Assembly (NCBI GenBank): GCA_033032175.1
Contig: CM065323.1
Span: 10,354,001-10,418,000, forward strand
DNA from: Saturnia japonica
Taxonomy: Eukaryota; Arthropoda; Insecta; Lepidoptera; Saturniidae
DNA: 64,000 nt
Direction: 5' to 3'
Under the pieces are notes generated by a model. It was not told the origin of the DNA and ran no database searches. It was given only the letters and a program-made list of their open reading frames with translations. This document shows positions 53,944 to 64,000 of this stretch, one piece after another. Within the stretch, counting starts at the first letter, position 1; the number at the start of each line of letters is the position of its first letter. A program made the position numbers and the translations under genes.

Positions 53944-56661
53944 TTAAAAAGTTTCAAAGTAGTCAAAGCCTCTGCGTTGACTAAAACCTCTCGCAACGAG
54001 TCGTGCCTTATAACGAGTCTTTCCCCCCGCCTCTTCTTTAATTCGAAATAACCATTTCGAATCAACTATGTTACACGATCTCGGTGGTTTCACAAGTATC
54101 CAAGTTTTGTTTTTCTTAAGAGCCTCAAGCTCCTCCTCAATTGCAACCTTCCAGTTAGCTGCATCCTCTCGGGAAAGTGCTTCCTGAACGGTTAAAGGGT
54201 TTTGAAATGCAGTAGCAGCTTGATAAGTTACAAAATCTGGAAACTGTTTTGCATTCCTTTCTCGCAATGGGTATCTTCTATCTGACACCTCATTGTCTAG
54301 ATGTGACGAGATATCCTCAACATCTGATTCCTCTCTTTCATCAGAAGTTGCCCACTCGTCATCCTCAATCTCAATAATTTCGTTTTTAGAAACCGTTTGC
54401 TTCGTCTCTGCATCATTTCCATCTCGTTCCTGTGGGACACTCATGTCCTGAACCTCTTCCTTGTCAGTAGTTTCTGAAACACTCTCTGGTTCGAGTATAG
54501 CCTCTGTCAGTTGAACATCTTGCTCTATAGGTACTTCTCTTTTGCTTACGTATTTTTGATTCTCGAAGAACACAACATCTCTGCCCTTATGCAGCTCACC
54601 CGTCGCTGGATCAACTAAACGGTAACCTTTTGTTTCTTGACAGTATCCAACATGAATCAATTCTTTGCTTTTACTGTCCCATTTTTTTCGTTTTTGGTCT
54701 GGAATATGAAGGTAAGCCTTGCACCCAAATACTCTGAGGAAGCTCAGATCTACCTTACTTCCAGTCCACGCCTCTTCTGGCGTCATATTTTTCACAGCTA
54801 CAGTTGGTGATCGGTTTTTCAAATACACTGCAGTATTAACTGCTTCAGCCCACAGCTGTCTACCTAAACCAGCTTCTTCCAGCATAGTTCTAGCTTTCTC
54901 AGTGATGGTTCTGTTAGCTCGTTCGGCAACTCCATTATGTTCGGGTGTATATTCCACTGTGAGTTGATGACGTATTCCCCTTGCTTTACAAAACTCATCC
55001 ATCCTCCTGTTTACAAATTCCTTGCCATTATCGGATCTAATAATTTTCAACTTCTTTCCAGTTTGACGCTCCACTAGTTTTACGAATTCAGAAAACTTCT
55101 CAAATACCTCTCCTTTATTCCTCAAGAAATAAACAAACGTTTTCCTAGTGAGGTCATCAATGAATGTGAGAAAATATCGATACCCTCCGTATGACTTCTC
55201 ACTCATAGGTCCACACACGTCAGTGTGAATTAAACCCAATACCTCCTTTGCCCTGCTGGCACCAGTTTTCTTGAATGGCTGCTTTGTCTGTTTTCCCATA
55301 ACACATGCTTCACACTCTAGCTTACAAATAGTCTTGGAAAAACTTACTCCTTGCACCATCTTATCCATAAGTAATATAAGATTTCGTACCCCTAGGTGTC
55401 CCTTTCGCCTGTGCCATAACATCATTTGATTACAATCTGTTGAAGCCATAGCTACTTCCTGTGAACAATATTTTATCTTATAAACACCATTCTCTACAAT
55501 ACCTGCATGAGAAACTTCACCAGTAACCTTACATCCATCTGCTTTCATAATCTTAAAGCCAGTTTTATCGAATATTAGAACATGGTTTCTACTAACGATT
55601 GTGCTCACACTCAGTAGGTTAGCTGCTAATCCAGGTACATACATTACACCTCTTATTGAAACACCCATTTTCTCATTAACCACATTACCAACTGCCTTAC
55701 CAAATACCGTTTCTCCATTTGCACAAGCTACCTCTACTTCTTTGTCTAATTTTTTAAAGTCCGTTAACCAATCTCTTCTGTTCGTCATATGGTTAGAGGC
55801 TCCAGAGTCAAGTATCCAATCTCCAGATCTTTGTTTCCCTGTAGTCGCCATCGCCAATGACGTCAAAGCATCCTTCTTAGACTTTGGGTTCTTTGGACAA
55901 TCTTTCGCTTTGTGAGGCCCATCACAGATGAAGCATTTTATCGTACGAAATTTGGTCGCACTCCACTTCTGTTGCTTATTATTTTTACTTTTGTTTTTAG
56001 CTTGCAAAGCATTCGTCGCAGTACTCGAAACTGCTTGATAGGCGTCCTCCATTTGAAACAGCTTAGCTTTTACGTAATCAGTGGTTAATTCTATGTTTGT
56101 GTTTTCTATTGCTAGTCTCATGGGTTGGAATGTCTCCGTTAACCTCTGTAGCATCAAGGTTGCAAGTAGTTCATCGTCTACATCCTTGCCAAGATCATGA
56201 AGCTGCTGCGCTACAATCATCATGACCGTTACGTAGTCTCTCACGGTAGAAAATTGCTCCAATTTCAGGTTCACCAATTTCGAAAGTAGTTTGCATCGAT
56301 TATTCAGGCCCTTATCCTCGAAAGCAGCCTTTAGAGCATCCCATGTCTCCTTTGCAAACTTCGCATGGCGAACGTGGACCAAACAATGTGCCTTCACCAT
56401 CAAGCAGATTTTTGCTCTGGCCTTTTGATCCCTTTTACAGCCTGAGATATCACTTGCAGCCGGTGTTGTCATCGTATACTCCCACAAATCTTCATGGATT
56501 AAGTAAAGTTCCATCATGAACTTCCACGTGTTATAATCAGTACTACCATCAAGTTTCTCCATTGTTGGTAGGCTCGAACTCATGTTACCTCCTTGGAAAA
56601 CGTCTAATTTTTTATTCACGCTAACTGTGTTTACATTATTCCCATTTCCAAAATCTGTCAT
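53944..56661 (-). CDS. copia Gag-protease-integrase and RT start (first open part)
   Basis: 905 codons from ATG 56661. The Gag/UBN2 region spans ~30-215. CCHC zinc knuckle CFICDGPHKAKDC at 243-255. Protease WILDSGASNHM with DSGA at 285-288. Integrase zinc-binding H(x)nC ~417-453 (HRRKGHLG...CEACVMGK). Integrase catalytic Asp481 (HTDVCGP), Asp544 (RSDNGKEF) and Glu580 (GVAERANR), a DD35E spacing. An acidic linker ~740-815, then RT start DSKWLFRIKEEAG and ARLVARGFSQRRGFDYFETF. It stops at TAA (53944-53946), within the conserved RT segment, so the stop is a nonsense lesion and not the true end. The order protease-integrase-RT defines Ty1/copia. Confidence 0.93.
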   Translation of the reverse strand: MTDFGNGNNVNTVSVNKKLDVFQGGNMSSSLPTMEKLDGSTDYNTWKFMMELYLIHEDLWEYTMTTPAASDISGCKRDQKARAKICLMVKAHCLVHVRHAKFAKETWDALKAAFEDKGLNNRCKLLSKLVNLKLEQFSTVRDYVTVMMIVAQQLHDLGKDVDDELLATLMLQRLTETFQPMRLAIENTNIELTTDYVKAKLFQMEDAYQAVSSTATNALQAKNKSKNNKQQKWSATKFRTIKCFICDGPHKAKDCPKNPKSKKDALTSLAMATTGKQRSGDWILDSGASNHMTNRRDWLTDFKKLDKEVEVACANGETVFGKAVGNVVNEKMGVSIRGVMYVPGLAANLLSVSTIVSRNHVLIFDKTGFKIMKADGCKVTGEVSHAGIVENGVYKIKYCSQEVAMASTDCNQMMLWHRRKGHLGVRNLILLMDKMVQGVSFSKTICKLECEACVMGKQTKQPFKKTGASRAKEVLGLIHTDVCGPMSEKSYGGYRYFLTFIDDLTRKTFVYFLRNKGEVFEKFSEFVKLVERQTGKKLKIIRSDNGKEFVNRRMDEFCKARGIRHQLTVEYTPEHNGVAERANRTITEKARTMLEEAGLGRQLWAEAVNTAVYLKNRSPTVAVKNMTPEEAWTGSKVDLSFLRVFGCKAYLHIPDQKRKKWDSKSKELIHVGYCQETKGYRLVDPATGELHKGRDVVFFENQKYVSKREVPIEQDVQLTEAILEPESVSETTDKEEVQDMSVPQERDGNDAETKQTVSKNEIIEIEDDEWATSDEREESDVEDISSHLDNEVSDRRYPLRERNAKQFPDFVTYQAATAFQNPLTVQEALSREDAANWKVAIEEELEALKKNKTWILVKPPRSCNIVDSKWLFRIKEEAGGKTRYKARLVARGFSQRRGFDYFETF

Positions 56662-56681
56662 TATTCATCGTTTTCCATAAA

Positions 56682-56699
56682 TGCTGGGCATACATAACC
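56682..56699 (-). promoter_or_regulatory. primer-binding site, initiator tRNA-Met half-molecule type
   Basis: Directly after the 5' LTR the coding strand reads GGTTATGTATGCCCAGCA. Copia-group elements are primed by an internal part of initiator tRNA-Met (GGTTATGGGCCCAGCA complement). The match is good apart from a small change in the middle, so pairing is plausible but imperfect. Confidence 0.6.
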
Positions 56700-56866
56700 T
56701 GTTAGAAAAATATATATTTGTATCTCAAAACATTATATTATATTTTTCTCACTTGACATTTTTTTGACAAACATTTAAAACAAATTGTTTTTATATGAAG
56801 TAAAAACATACAATGATATGCAAAGAGATTATATTCGTTTCACAACAAAGCCTCTTTGCTTCAACA
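56700..56866 (-). repeat. copia 5' LTR
   Basis: 167 bp, same sequence as 52443-52609. In element orientation it begins TGTTGAAGCAAAGAGGC and ends ...TTTCTAACA; promoter and poly(A) signals of the element should lie here. Confidence 0.93.
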
Positions 56867-56871
56867 ATTAG

Positions 56872-57330
56872 TAAACGCATTTATACTTGCTTATGACCAT
56901 TTCCCCGTCAAAAATTAAACGTCGATTGATTTGACAGTACATGCTCTCATTAACCCATTTATAAGTATGCAAAGGTGCGCCACTTAGTATATTATTAAGC
57001 TACTAGGTAGAAATCAGAGATAAGTAGCAATTGCATAATAACAGCATACTTTCGTGCTACTTACTAGTATGTCTATCTGTACCTTAGTACCCTAACAGAT
57101 TAAAAACTGACTGTCCTCATAAATTGTTATTTCAGTACTGCCTCGACGATTATTATTATGATTTACTATTTATATTAGATGTATAGTTAATAGGTACATA
57201 CCATTAGCAGAAAATAATTATTGCCAGCACGTACTCTTCTTCTACCTAACTTGGCAACCGGTCCTCTTTAATGAAGACCATTACTGCCATTATCGAGTGA
57301 ATTATAATGTCATGTGTTATGACGATTCAG
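56872..57330. other. intergenic, nothing recognised
   Basis: AT-rich sequence between the copia target duplication and the long inverted repeat. No gene or repeat family identified. Confidence 0.45.
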
Positions 57331-57332
57331 TA

Positions 57333-58050
57333 TCCTAACAAGATGGTGGCTTCCTTGTTAGAACTTTCTAGGAAGATTTTGTGGGATCTCAGAATGAATG
57401 TTTTTGCTTATATTTATAATCCATTTCACTTATGCACAAAAACCAAACTATTACACGCAAAACGCCACCAATATTACATAATATAGGGTCAAAAACCTAA
57501 CATAATGAATTAAAAATTAAAACCACAACATGTCACTTCAAGATCCCGCCAAAAACTTTCAGCACGTACTCGGCTCCAGGTATTGCACGGGCAATAGTTT
57601 TACCCACAGACCTAAAATTACGCTACATTCTAAATCTATAGTTTTTTACCTACGTTATTTAATTACCGTTAGTGGACTTGAAGGTTCGTCGGCTCCTATT
57701 TTCTGAAAGATCAATTTATATTATACTTTCTAAAATATAATAAAAACTTATAGATATCTTAATTTTATCAATTACAATAAAAACCACAACATGACAGATC
57801 AAGTTACCGCCAAAAAAAACGAAATAAATCAAAGAGCTTTTTATGAGTTTTTGGTCGGATCTAGAAGTGAGATGTTGTGTTTTTTATTTTTTATTCATTA
57901 ACATAGGTTTTTAACCCTATCGCATAATATTGGTGGCATTTTGCGTGTTATAGTTTCGTTCACAGGTTTGGTTGTTGTGTATAAAGAGATGTCACGCTAT
58001 CTTCCTAGATAGTTCTGACAAGGCAGCCACCGTCTTGTCAGAAGACTCCA
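57333..58050. mobile_element. long-inverted-repeat (foldback-type) element
   Basis: The left arm (57333-~57565) and right arm (~57835-58050) are complementary over ~200 bp with scattered changes. Paired words: AACTTTCTAGGAAGAT / ATCTTCCTAGATAGTT, ACACGCAAAACGCCACCAAT / ATTGGTGGCATTTTGCGTGT, and ACCACAACATG / ATGTTGTG. The outer ends ACAAGATGGTGGC / GCCACCGTCTTGT are themselves followed by a small hairpin. The ~270-bp centre has another AACCACAACATGACAG copy. No coding capacity, target duplication not resolved. Confidence 0.7.
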
Positions 58051-58375
58051 CTTGATATTGGAAATTTTTCAAAGGCTTTAAAAACATTGACACTGGCAAG
58101 TGCTTTTTGTGGCACCAAAACAAAAGAAGAGCTTTAAAAAGTTGCGCGCTTTTTTAACGTTGGATTTTTTAAAATTCTAACACGTGATCTGACAATTTGT
58201 GACTATCAGTTTCATTCCTTTATTTACTTTATTTTATTTCGAATTGTTAAAGTCTTCAATTATAGCTTGTTATTCTTTCTCTAAGGCATTGTAAGTATAT
58301 GTCACAAGTGCTACAACAAGGTGCTAATTTTATTAAGTTCGTTGTCAACCGTGCGTTTCAAGTTATAGTTAGAAA

Positions 58376-58540
58376 CTAGCTGTGTCCGCAGCTGTTGCGC
58401 TTGCGTGGATTTCAGAATGCCGGCAATCGAATACCCCCGCGAATTGTGCTTCCCTCGTTCCCAGTTATTTTAAAGACAAAAATGCTTATTGTGGCTGATT
58501 CTTAGAAGATAGACATATGCCACAATTATGTAATACATTA
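58376..58540 (-). mobile_element. Helitron 3' fragment (second type)
   Basis: CTAG at 58376 followed by CTGTGTCCGCAGC (hairpin side), then TTTAAAGACAAAAATGCTTA as in 51397-51500. Truncated. Confidence 0.5.
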
Positions 58541-60434
58541 ATTTGTTAAATCTCTAAGGCCTACATCGCATAGTGAAATCTCGCCACGCGATTATTTCCG
58601 CAGGATTCTGTGCCTTAGGGAAATTGTATGAATTTATACGCACTAGTGAATAAAAACCGCGCGAAAATAATTCCTCAACCAGATCTGTATTTTTCAGCAA
58701 AATCCACCGCACCGCGTTGCGATTTAAATTCGCACGAATAATTCCTGCATTAAAGAGATGTATACCTCTGACCGCACTACGGAAAAAAAATTTACGAGAC
58801 GCGGGTGGGTGGCCGCAAGACATGTTCTTGCTCGTTCACTAGAAGGAGCGCTCTGTTCTAGTACAATCATTCAACTGTACTAGTTCGGACTTCTAGTACT
58901 ATTAGTATAGTAGTGCATACACTGCCGCGGTATGAATGAATTATACAAGGACGAATATTACGTATATTTAGATTCTCCTTCATACTTTAAAGGCTTAGGA
59001 CTGTCATTCTAAAGACCCGTTTTTTATGAAACATTGAGTAGATACTGAAATTTTAAAGACATTCCAATACAAACAATGCCCATAACACAATTACGTAACA
59101 AAATATATTTGCAGTATACTATCTGTTAATAAATTATTAAAATCAAACTATGATTGAAACCAATAAATTGTTAAAACAATGACAACCTCACCAATATTTA
59201 AAAAAAAATCTTACCGTCTTGTAATAAAGTTCAAAATAGCATAATGAATCAGAGCTCAGAGAACTCAGAGGCATACCATGTATCTCATTCCCTTTCGACA
59301 GATCCGCATCTCGTGAATCTCGCTTGACCAATGGCGACAGAATCACATAGGTAACTACTAAATATGCCGGCCACAACCAAAGCACTAAATGAACGATGTA
59401 CTATTAAGCTTACGGAATAGTTCGTTCTAGTTCAATGTCATGAATTCATTCTTATTAGAACCTACTTAGTACATGTACTAAGTACTAAACAAACGTGGGC
59501 CTTAGTATGTGCTGTGGCCGCTTAGTCGTGTGCAAGGAACATATGCCGTGTGCTACTACTGAGAGGAAGATATTGCGTTCTTCGTCTCCCTTCGTCATAT
59601 TGATGTTGAATAGTTAATAGCGGTCAAGCATGAGAAACCCGACAGAATAATTAAGGCACTATTGTGGGAAGAAATTTACCAGGAAATATACTTTTTTAGG
59701 GAGTCATACCTACATAGTCTTAGAATTATCGACATTCTCTCTTCGACTGAAATTGCTTTCTCTAAATTGTTTCTTGGTAATTATGTATAGCGGGATCGAC
59801 TAGCTGTAGTCAATGACACGAGGACAGATTAGAGTTTAAGGACGCTTGTAATACCACGGAATAAAGATTCAGTTGTAATAACTAATAAAATAGGTATCAT
59901 AACGCGTTGTCGGACCTTGAAAACCCCTAGCCAAACGAGGTTTAAGCTTAATCTTTTATTCAGCGTAAGCCATAAGCACCCTACTCGATTGTCCTATACA
60001 GGGTTGCCAACTACACCGTAATTAAGGTAAAAAAAACCGTAATCAGCAAAAAATCTACCACCAACCCATAGGATTATAATTACGGTAGGAAAAAATACCT
60101 TATTACACGAATCCGACCTGTTGATGATCACGTTTTATAAAAATCTTGCAAATTATAATATCGTTTGTATTTTAAGTAAAAGTAAAAATCATTTTTGCGA
60201 ATAATATTTACTATTTTCTCTACGCTACAATATTTTTGTATTTTTCTACTGACAACACTAAACATAAGTCATTAAAACCTGCGGGCATTCTTTAGAACTG
60301 ATAATTTACATATTTTGTACATAGTAATTGTTATTTATCTCTGGTACATAGTATGTTAATTGACTATTCTGCAGTGCTGCCATTTTAGCGCGTTCCGCTT
60401 CAAATCTAGCGCTTTTTACTGTTCTACGCATGAA
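58541..60434. other. intergenic, mostly unassigned
   Basis: No gene found. 59850-59945 contains a family E fragment (CGTTGTCGGACCTTGAAAAC). 59465-59490 has a short palindrome (TAGTACATGTACTA). The rest is AT-rich. Confidence 0.45.
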
Positions 60435-60715
60435 TCTATACTATGAAGAGGAAAGATTTGTTTTTTTTTTTGCTTTAGTTTTTTGGTTGCAATGGATAAA
60501 CTCCAAAACTACTGGATTGATTTTAAAAATTATTTCACCAATATAAAGCTTCAGTATCAGCGAGTAACATAGGCTCTATTATAATTTGAAAAATTAATTT
60601 ATTCCATATAAAAATGTCGATAGTTTTACACGAAGTATAAAAAATTGCGTACACGTGTGCGTAGCGATGTTTGTCGTATAACATTAACACGGGTGTAACC
60701 GTGGGACACAGCTAG
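60435..60715 (+). mobile_element. small non-autonomous Helitron (complete ends)
   Basis: Begins TCTATACTATGAAGAGG after A; ends in hairpin CACGG-GTGTAA-CCGTG then GGACACAGCTAG followed by T. Only 281 bp, an internally deleted relative of 42663-43294. Confidence 0.8.
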
Positions 60716-62377
60716 TGAGTTGATGTATCGATTGTTTTTGATTATCGACAGACCGGTTGTTAGTGTGTCGACGCGACGCTTTGGCCCCAACGTTGCAGAC
60801 ACAGGTGGTGTGGAGCCGAGTTCGTTTTTTTTAATGGACATACTGAATCATTTCAAGGTTTCATGGTAAAACATAGATTGATTAAAAGTGGCTGGTAGGG
60901 ATCGCGACCATTATACACATAGGTAATAAAATAAACATTTTAACAGTGGCTTTGTTTTGGTTTGTCGTTTTTCGTGATCACCCGGTGTATATCCAGCAAT
61001 CAAGTGGAGCTGTAGTTGTCACGACCCATACACATAGTTATAAAATAAACATCTTCACAGTATCTTTCTTTTGGTTTATCGTATTTCGGGATTACCCGTT
61101 GAATTTTTCTTCTTTTTTTTAAATATTTACTTAGATACTTGACATCTGCCGGGCGCTCCGTGAAGGGTACCTTTTTTTCTTTAAAAAAATCTGAATATTT
61201 TATTTTAAACTATGCCATATTTACTTCCTTTCATAAATTAACCTTCTATGCTTATTAACTGTACAAAATAATTTCGATGTTTTGTTCGCTGATTCATTCT
61301 AAATTGAATCTTCTTTGGGTACCTACGGTAACGAAACTTTTTCGTAACGTGACGTTATATTAAGTGTCATGTAATGATATCGTTATATTTATCTACATGT
61401 ATAAGCAATTTAAAAATATTCATTAATGTGGTTTTATGTCCTAAAATTTTGTTAAAAAAAACAAGGTAATTGTACCGTATTTTAAATGTATTACATAATA
61501 ATTACGAAAAATCTAACGTATGTTTGATGAACCATAGAGATCAATTAAATTTCGGGGTGGGCAACACTGACCTTGATAGTTTTTTTTTTTAAATTTAGGC
61601 GGTAGCTTAATTCTATTTCTAAATTAGAAGTAGCCTAAGTTGTTACTCCATTTAACATCAGCTGTCTGCCAGTGGAAGTCCCGTCAAAATCCGTCAACCG
61701 TTTTGGAGATTACCCTGCATAATAAAGACAGCCAAATAGATTTTTTGCTTTAAGTATCTTAAATACTTTCTTATGCGTTTAGTAAAAAGCTGTTATTTTG
61801 ACATTACAAACAGACACTTTTTTATTTTTTATTATATTATATTTTTTGTATTTCACTAAATGTCTATGTTTTGAATTATTATAGACTATAATGAAATATA
61901 ACAAAAATGTCTATGGTAGAAAATTATCAACCAATCAGATAACAATGTTCACGAATTGAAATTTACGAAAAGAAAGTCCGCCACATGTCCGCCATATCTA
62001 CTACATCTTCTTTCTAATAGTGACGTTCATATTATTTTATGTTCTTTAGTACATACTGTTGTGTAGATATTTATTTGTTAGTTGGATTATTTTTTTATTA
62101 ACCTAGTTCACGGTGAGTTTTGTGTATAAAATTAATTTGACGTTATTGATAGTTTTCAATTTGGAACCTGTTTGACCGCGCCGTGTTTTACGTACCTACT
62201 GTCAAAATGGAAAAATCATAGTTTTCGGGCTGTTACACATATTCTATGTATTTGTAATAAATTTCTGGACACCGAATAGTGGTATATTTTACACTTTCTT
62301 CAGTTAGCGGTATGGGTCTTGCATTATAGCAGATTTGTGTCGGCGTCTGAATCTAGACTTGTGTTGGTAATTTGCAG
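60716..62377. other. region upstream of the ZC3H11A-like gene
   Basis: Intergenic or 5' intron. 61620-61835 is a Helitron 5' part (AGTAGCCTAAGTTGTTACTC, AAGCTGTTATTTTGACATTA). A tract at 61950-62250 without repeats may contain the promoter and non-coding first exon, but I see no decisive signal. Confidence 0.45.
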
Positions 62378-62398
62378 GCCTGGACGGCAGAACACACC

Positions 62399-62458
62399 AT
62401 GGAGTCACCACGAAAATTTAACGACTGCTATTTCTACTATTACTCCACGTGCACCAAG
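62399..62458 (+). CDS. ZC3H11A: ZC3H11A-like coding exon 1
   Basis: ATG at 62399, donor GTGAGT at 62459. Holds the first two Cys of finger 1 (CYFYYYSTC). The same exon seems to begin at 62378 after an AG acceptor, with 21 bases of 5' UTR. Confidence 0.88.
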
Positions 62459-64000
62459 GTGAGTTGATCATTTTCTCTGTCACGTTACCTTGTTATTGAC
62501 CTGTGAAGGGCATAGGCTAAATCCAATTTGTTTGTACATATTACCGGGGAAAATTACTTCACAAATGTAATTATTACGTAAATATTGTCGTGACAGTCAA
62601 TTGTTGAACAAATGATGATTATGCTCATAGCAATATTCATAGGAAAATAAGTTACGTATTACACATAATGTTATAGCATACTTTATTTGTGATTGAACTT
62701 CATACCTTAGATATCTATATAATTAAATTTGTTTTCACAGGGTGACAATTGTGTGTTTCGACATGAGCCATCAGCATTGGGTTGTGAAACAATGTGCACT
62801 GCATGGCAGCAGGGCAAGTGTCTTGATAAACGTTGCAAACTAAGACATATGGAGTTAAGGGTAAATTTTATTATATATTCTTCCAAATTATATTACTGAG
62901 TATTGTAATTTTTAGTGACATTGTTGGTTATGTTCCGAGTTGCACATAACATGACAATATGTAAAATTACCAATTTTATATGCTTTTAAAAGAGATGTGA
63001 CTTTTTGGCTGCTTCTGAAAACTTTTGATTCATTTAAGCCCTTTATTCATTGAGTGAGTTTTGCCTACTTGAAGATTAAACCTTATTTATGTGCTTAATT
63101 TAGCTTCAGTCTGCAATAACCTTTAATATAAATAATCAAGAAAAAAATGTATTTTTATAGAAAAACCGTAAGCAAATCCCTTGTTATTGGGAGAACCAGC
63201 CTGGTGGTTGTCGCAAGATTCACTGCCCATTCATGCACAAGAACCCTGAAGCACGCACAGATGGAATTGCACCCAGCCAGCCAACTCCACCCACACTTGT
63301 ATGTATTACTGTATATTTTGATATTATAAAGTTGGTCATTATATTAATTTTGCAATTATGCATTTCGTTTGAATTAACATTTTTATATACATTGAATATT
63401 ATTTATATTCTGAGGTAAATAATGAGACAAATAGTAAAATTATAATATTTTTTGTGTGAAAACTCCCGAACAAAACATGAAAGTCTTAGAAGTGACAAAC
63501 ATTACATGTTATATACATACAAATAATTACTAAAAAAATTAAATTGTAGATTCGCAAATTGACTACTGTCCCTGATGGTAAGCACAGAACAATCCTAAGA
63601 ATGGTGACTACCAAGAGATTGTCATCCATCAAACGCCGCTGATGTAATGCTGGCCTGTAATTTAACTGAAAATACACAGCCTGATCCCGAAAGTGACATT
63701 CAATAGTGAGTTACAATGATGGACTTTTCACCACATGCATGGTTGTTGTGATCTGGTTGGGCAAAACAACCCTAACACCCTGCTATCACAATTACATTGT
63801 TCGTTAATCAGCAGGGTAGGCATCTCAGCTTTAAAAATGTAATTTGACATCCTCTTTGTCCCAAATTCCTATCCTATCCAATACCTATTATACAGTGTAT
63901 TTAAAAAAAAGCACAATGAATAAAATTGGCACTATTATGTGCAGGGTCAGCCACTGGGTATGCCAGAGAACATCCCTATAGAGCAGCCGCAAGTGTCTGC
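62399..64000 (+). CDS. ZC3H11A: ZC3H11A-like CCCH zinc-finger protein (5' part, runs off window)
   Basis: RNA-binding nuclear protein; the vertebrate family member associates with the TREX mRNA export complex (family knowledge). Four coding exons are visible: 62399-62458, 62741-62860, 63161-63298 and 63945-64000 (open at the edge), all phase 0, with donors GTGAGT, GTAAAT and GTATGT. Start: ATG at 62399 gives MESPRKFNDCYFYYYSTCTK. Three CCCH fingers follow: C-x7-C-x5-C-x3-H across exons 1-2, C-x7-C-x4-C-x3-H (CTAWQQGKC...) in exon 2, and C-x8-C-x4-C-x3-H (CYWENQPGGC...) in exon 3. Exon 4 begins GQPLGMPENIPIEQ. The finger order and the CYWENQPxGC string are characteristic of ZC3H11A. A likely 5' UTR part of the first exon starts at 62378 after TTTGCAG, implying a further upstream non-coding exon that I cannot place. 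Confidence 0.9.
62741..62860 (+). CDS. ZC3H11A: ZC3H11A-like coding exon 2
   Basis: Acceptor TTTTCACAG before 62741, donor GTAAAT at 62861. GDNCVFRHEPSALGCETMCT completes finger 1; CTAWQQGKCLDKRCKLRH is finger 2. Confidence 0.92.
62860..63944. other. introns 2 and 3 of the ZC3H11A-like gene
   Basis: Apart from exon 3 (63161-63298) the stretch is AT-rich intron with no recognised element. 63565-63680 resembles a worn LINE/SINE tail (CCCTGATGGTAAGCACAG). Confidence 0.5.
63161..63298 (+). CDS. ZC3H11A: ZC3H11A-like coding exon 3
   Basis: Acceptor TTTTATAG before 63161, donor GTATGT at 63299. KNRKQIPCYWENQPGGCRKI then HCPFMH is finger 3; a Pro/Thr tail (APSQPTPPTL) follows. Confidence 0.92.
63945..64000 (+). 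CDS. ZC3H11A: ZC3H11A-like coding exon 4 (truncated by window end)
   Basis: Acceptor ATGTGCAG before 63945. GQPLGMPENIPIEQPQVS is open to the last base. Confidence 0.8.

Larger units (their letters stand above)
52443..56866 (-). mobile_element. Ty1/copia LTR retrotransposon, young insertion
   Basis: 4,424 bp, minus strand, between msps and the ZC3H11A-like gene. LTRs 52443-52609 and 56700-56866 are each 167 bp, read identical base for base, and have TGTTGA...TAACA ends on the coding strand. ATTAG is duplicated at 52438-52442 and 56867-56871. Identical LTRs and a clean duplication mean recent insertion. Gag-pol is intact except for two lesions close together near 53870-53945. Confidence 0.95.

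Noticed and set aside
58554..58823. An 89-codon minus-strand frame
   Set aside because: Close to a Helitron fragment, ordinary composition, no motif and no splice or start support.

Overview
The window is nuclear DNA of an insect, almost certainly a lepidopteran (moth or butterfly). It is AT-rich, has many short exons with GT-AG introns, and is full of repeats typical of Lepidoptera: non-autonomous Helitrons (TC...CTAG with a 3' hairpin), tRNA-derived SINEs, RTE-like and CR1/Jockey-like LINEs, Tc1/mariner elements and a copia element. There are no bacterial or viral genes.

Two host genes are present, both on the + strand. (1) About 4997-46952 is the orthologue of Drosophila mini spindles (msps; human CKAP5/ch-TOG, XMAP215 family), the microtubule polymerase made of TOG domains. 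I rebuilt 35 coding exons (about 1,967 codons) by joining open stretches at GT-AG sites with matching phase. They cover most of TOG1, then TOG2-TOG5, a TOG6-like domain and the C-terminal tail to the stop codon. The start codon and first ~65-70 residues are not in the window and should lie upstream of base 1. (2) From 62399 to the window end is the start of a ZC3H11A-like gene with three CCCH zinc fingers (mRNA processing/export); it runs off the right edge.

Layout. 1-394: decayed Tigger/pogo-like element. 1463-3237: 84-bp satellite array with a DD34D mariner inserted in it. 3240-4996: repeat-rich sequence before the first visible msps exon. 5-47 kb: msps, with introns loaded with mobile DNA: SINEs; a 0.6-kb TIR element (8.6-9.2 kb); Helitrons very close to exons at 23.9-24.7 and 26.4-28.1 kb; a THAP-bearing P-like remnant (30.4-31.9 kb); an antisense RTE LINE (32.1-33.3 kb); a DD41D mariner nested in a DD37D element (35.9-38.5 kb); a nearly full-length RTE LINE (39.2-42.2 kb), a SINE and a Helitron (42.4-43.3 kb). 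47-62 kb: intergenic, with a young copia retrotransposon (52443-56866, 167-bp LTRs that read identical, 5-bp target duplication) and a ~0.7-kb long inverted repeat (57.3-58.1 kb). 62.4-64 kb: ZC3H11A-like gene.

The two host genes have no obvious functional link. The most unusual content is mobile DNA and its relation to msps exons: Helitron ends within about 10-35 bp of splice sites, an apparent 1-bp frameshift in a conserved C-terminal exon, and a tandem-acceptor exon where one acceptor makes an immediate stop. I found no convincing new multi-gene system. All calls are from reading the sequence; no searches were run.
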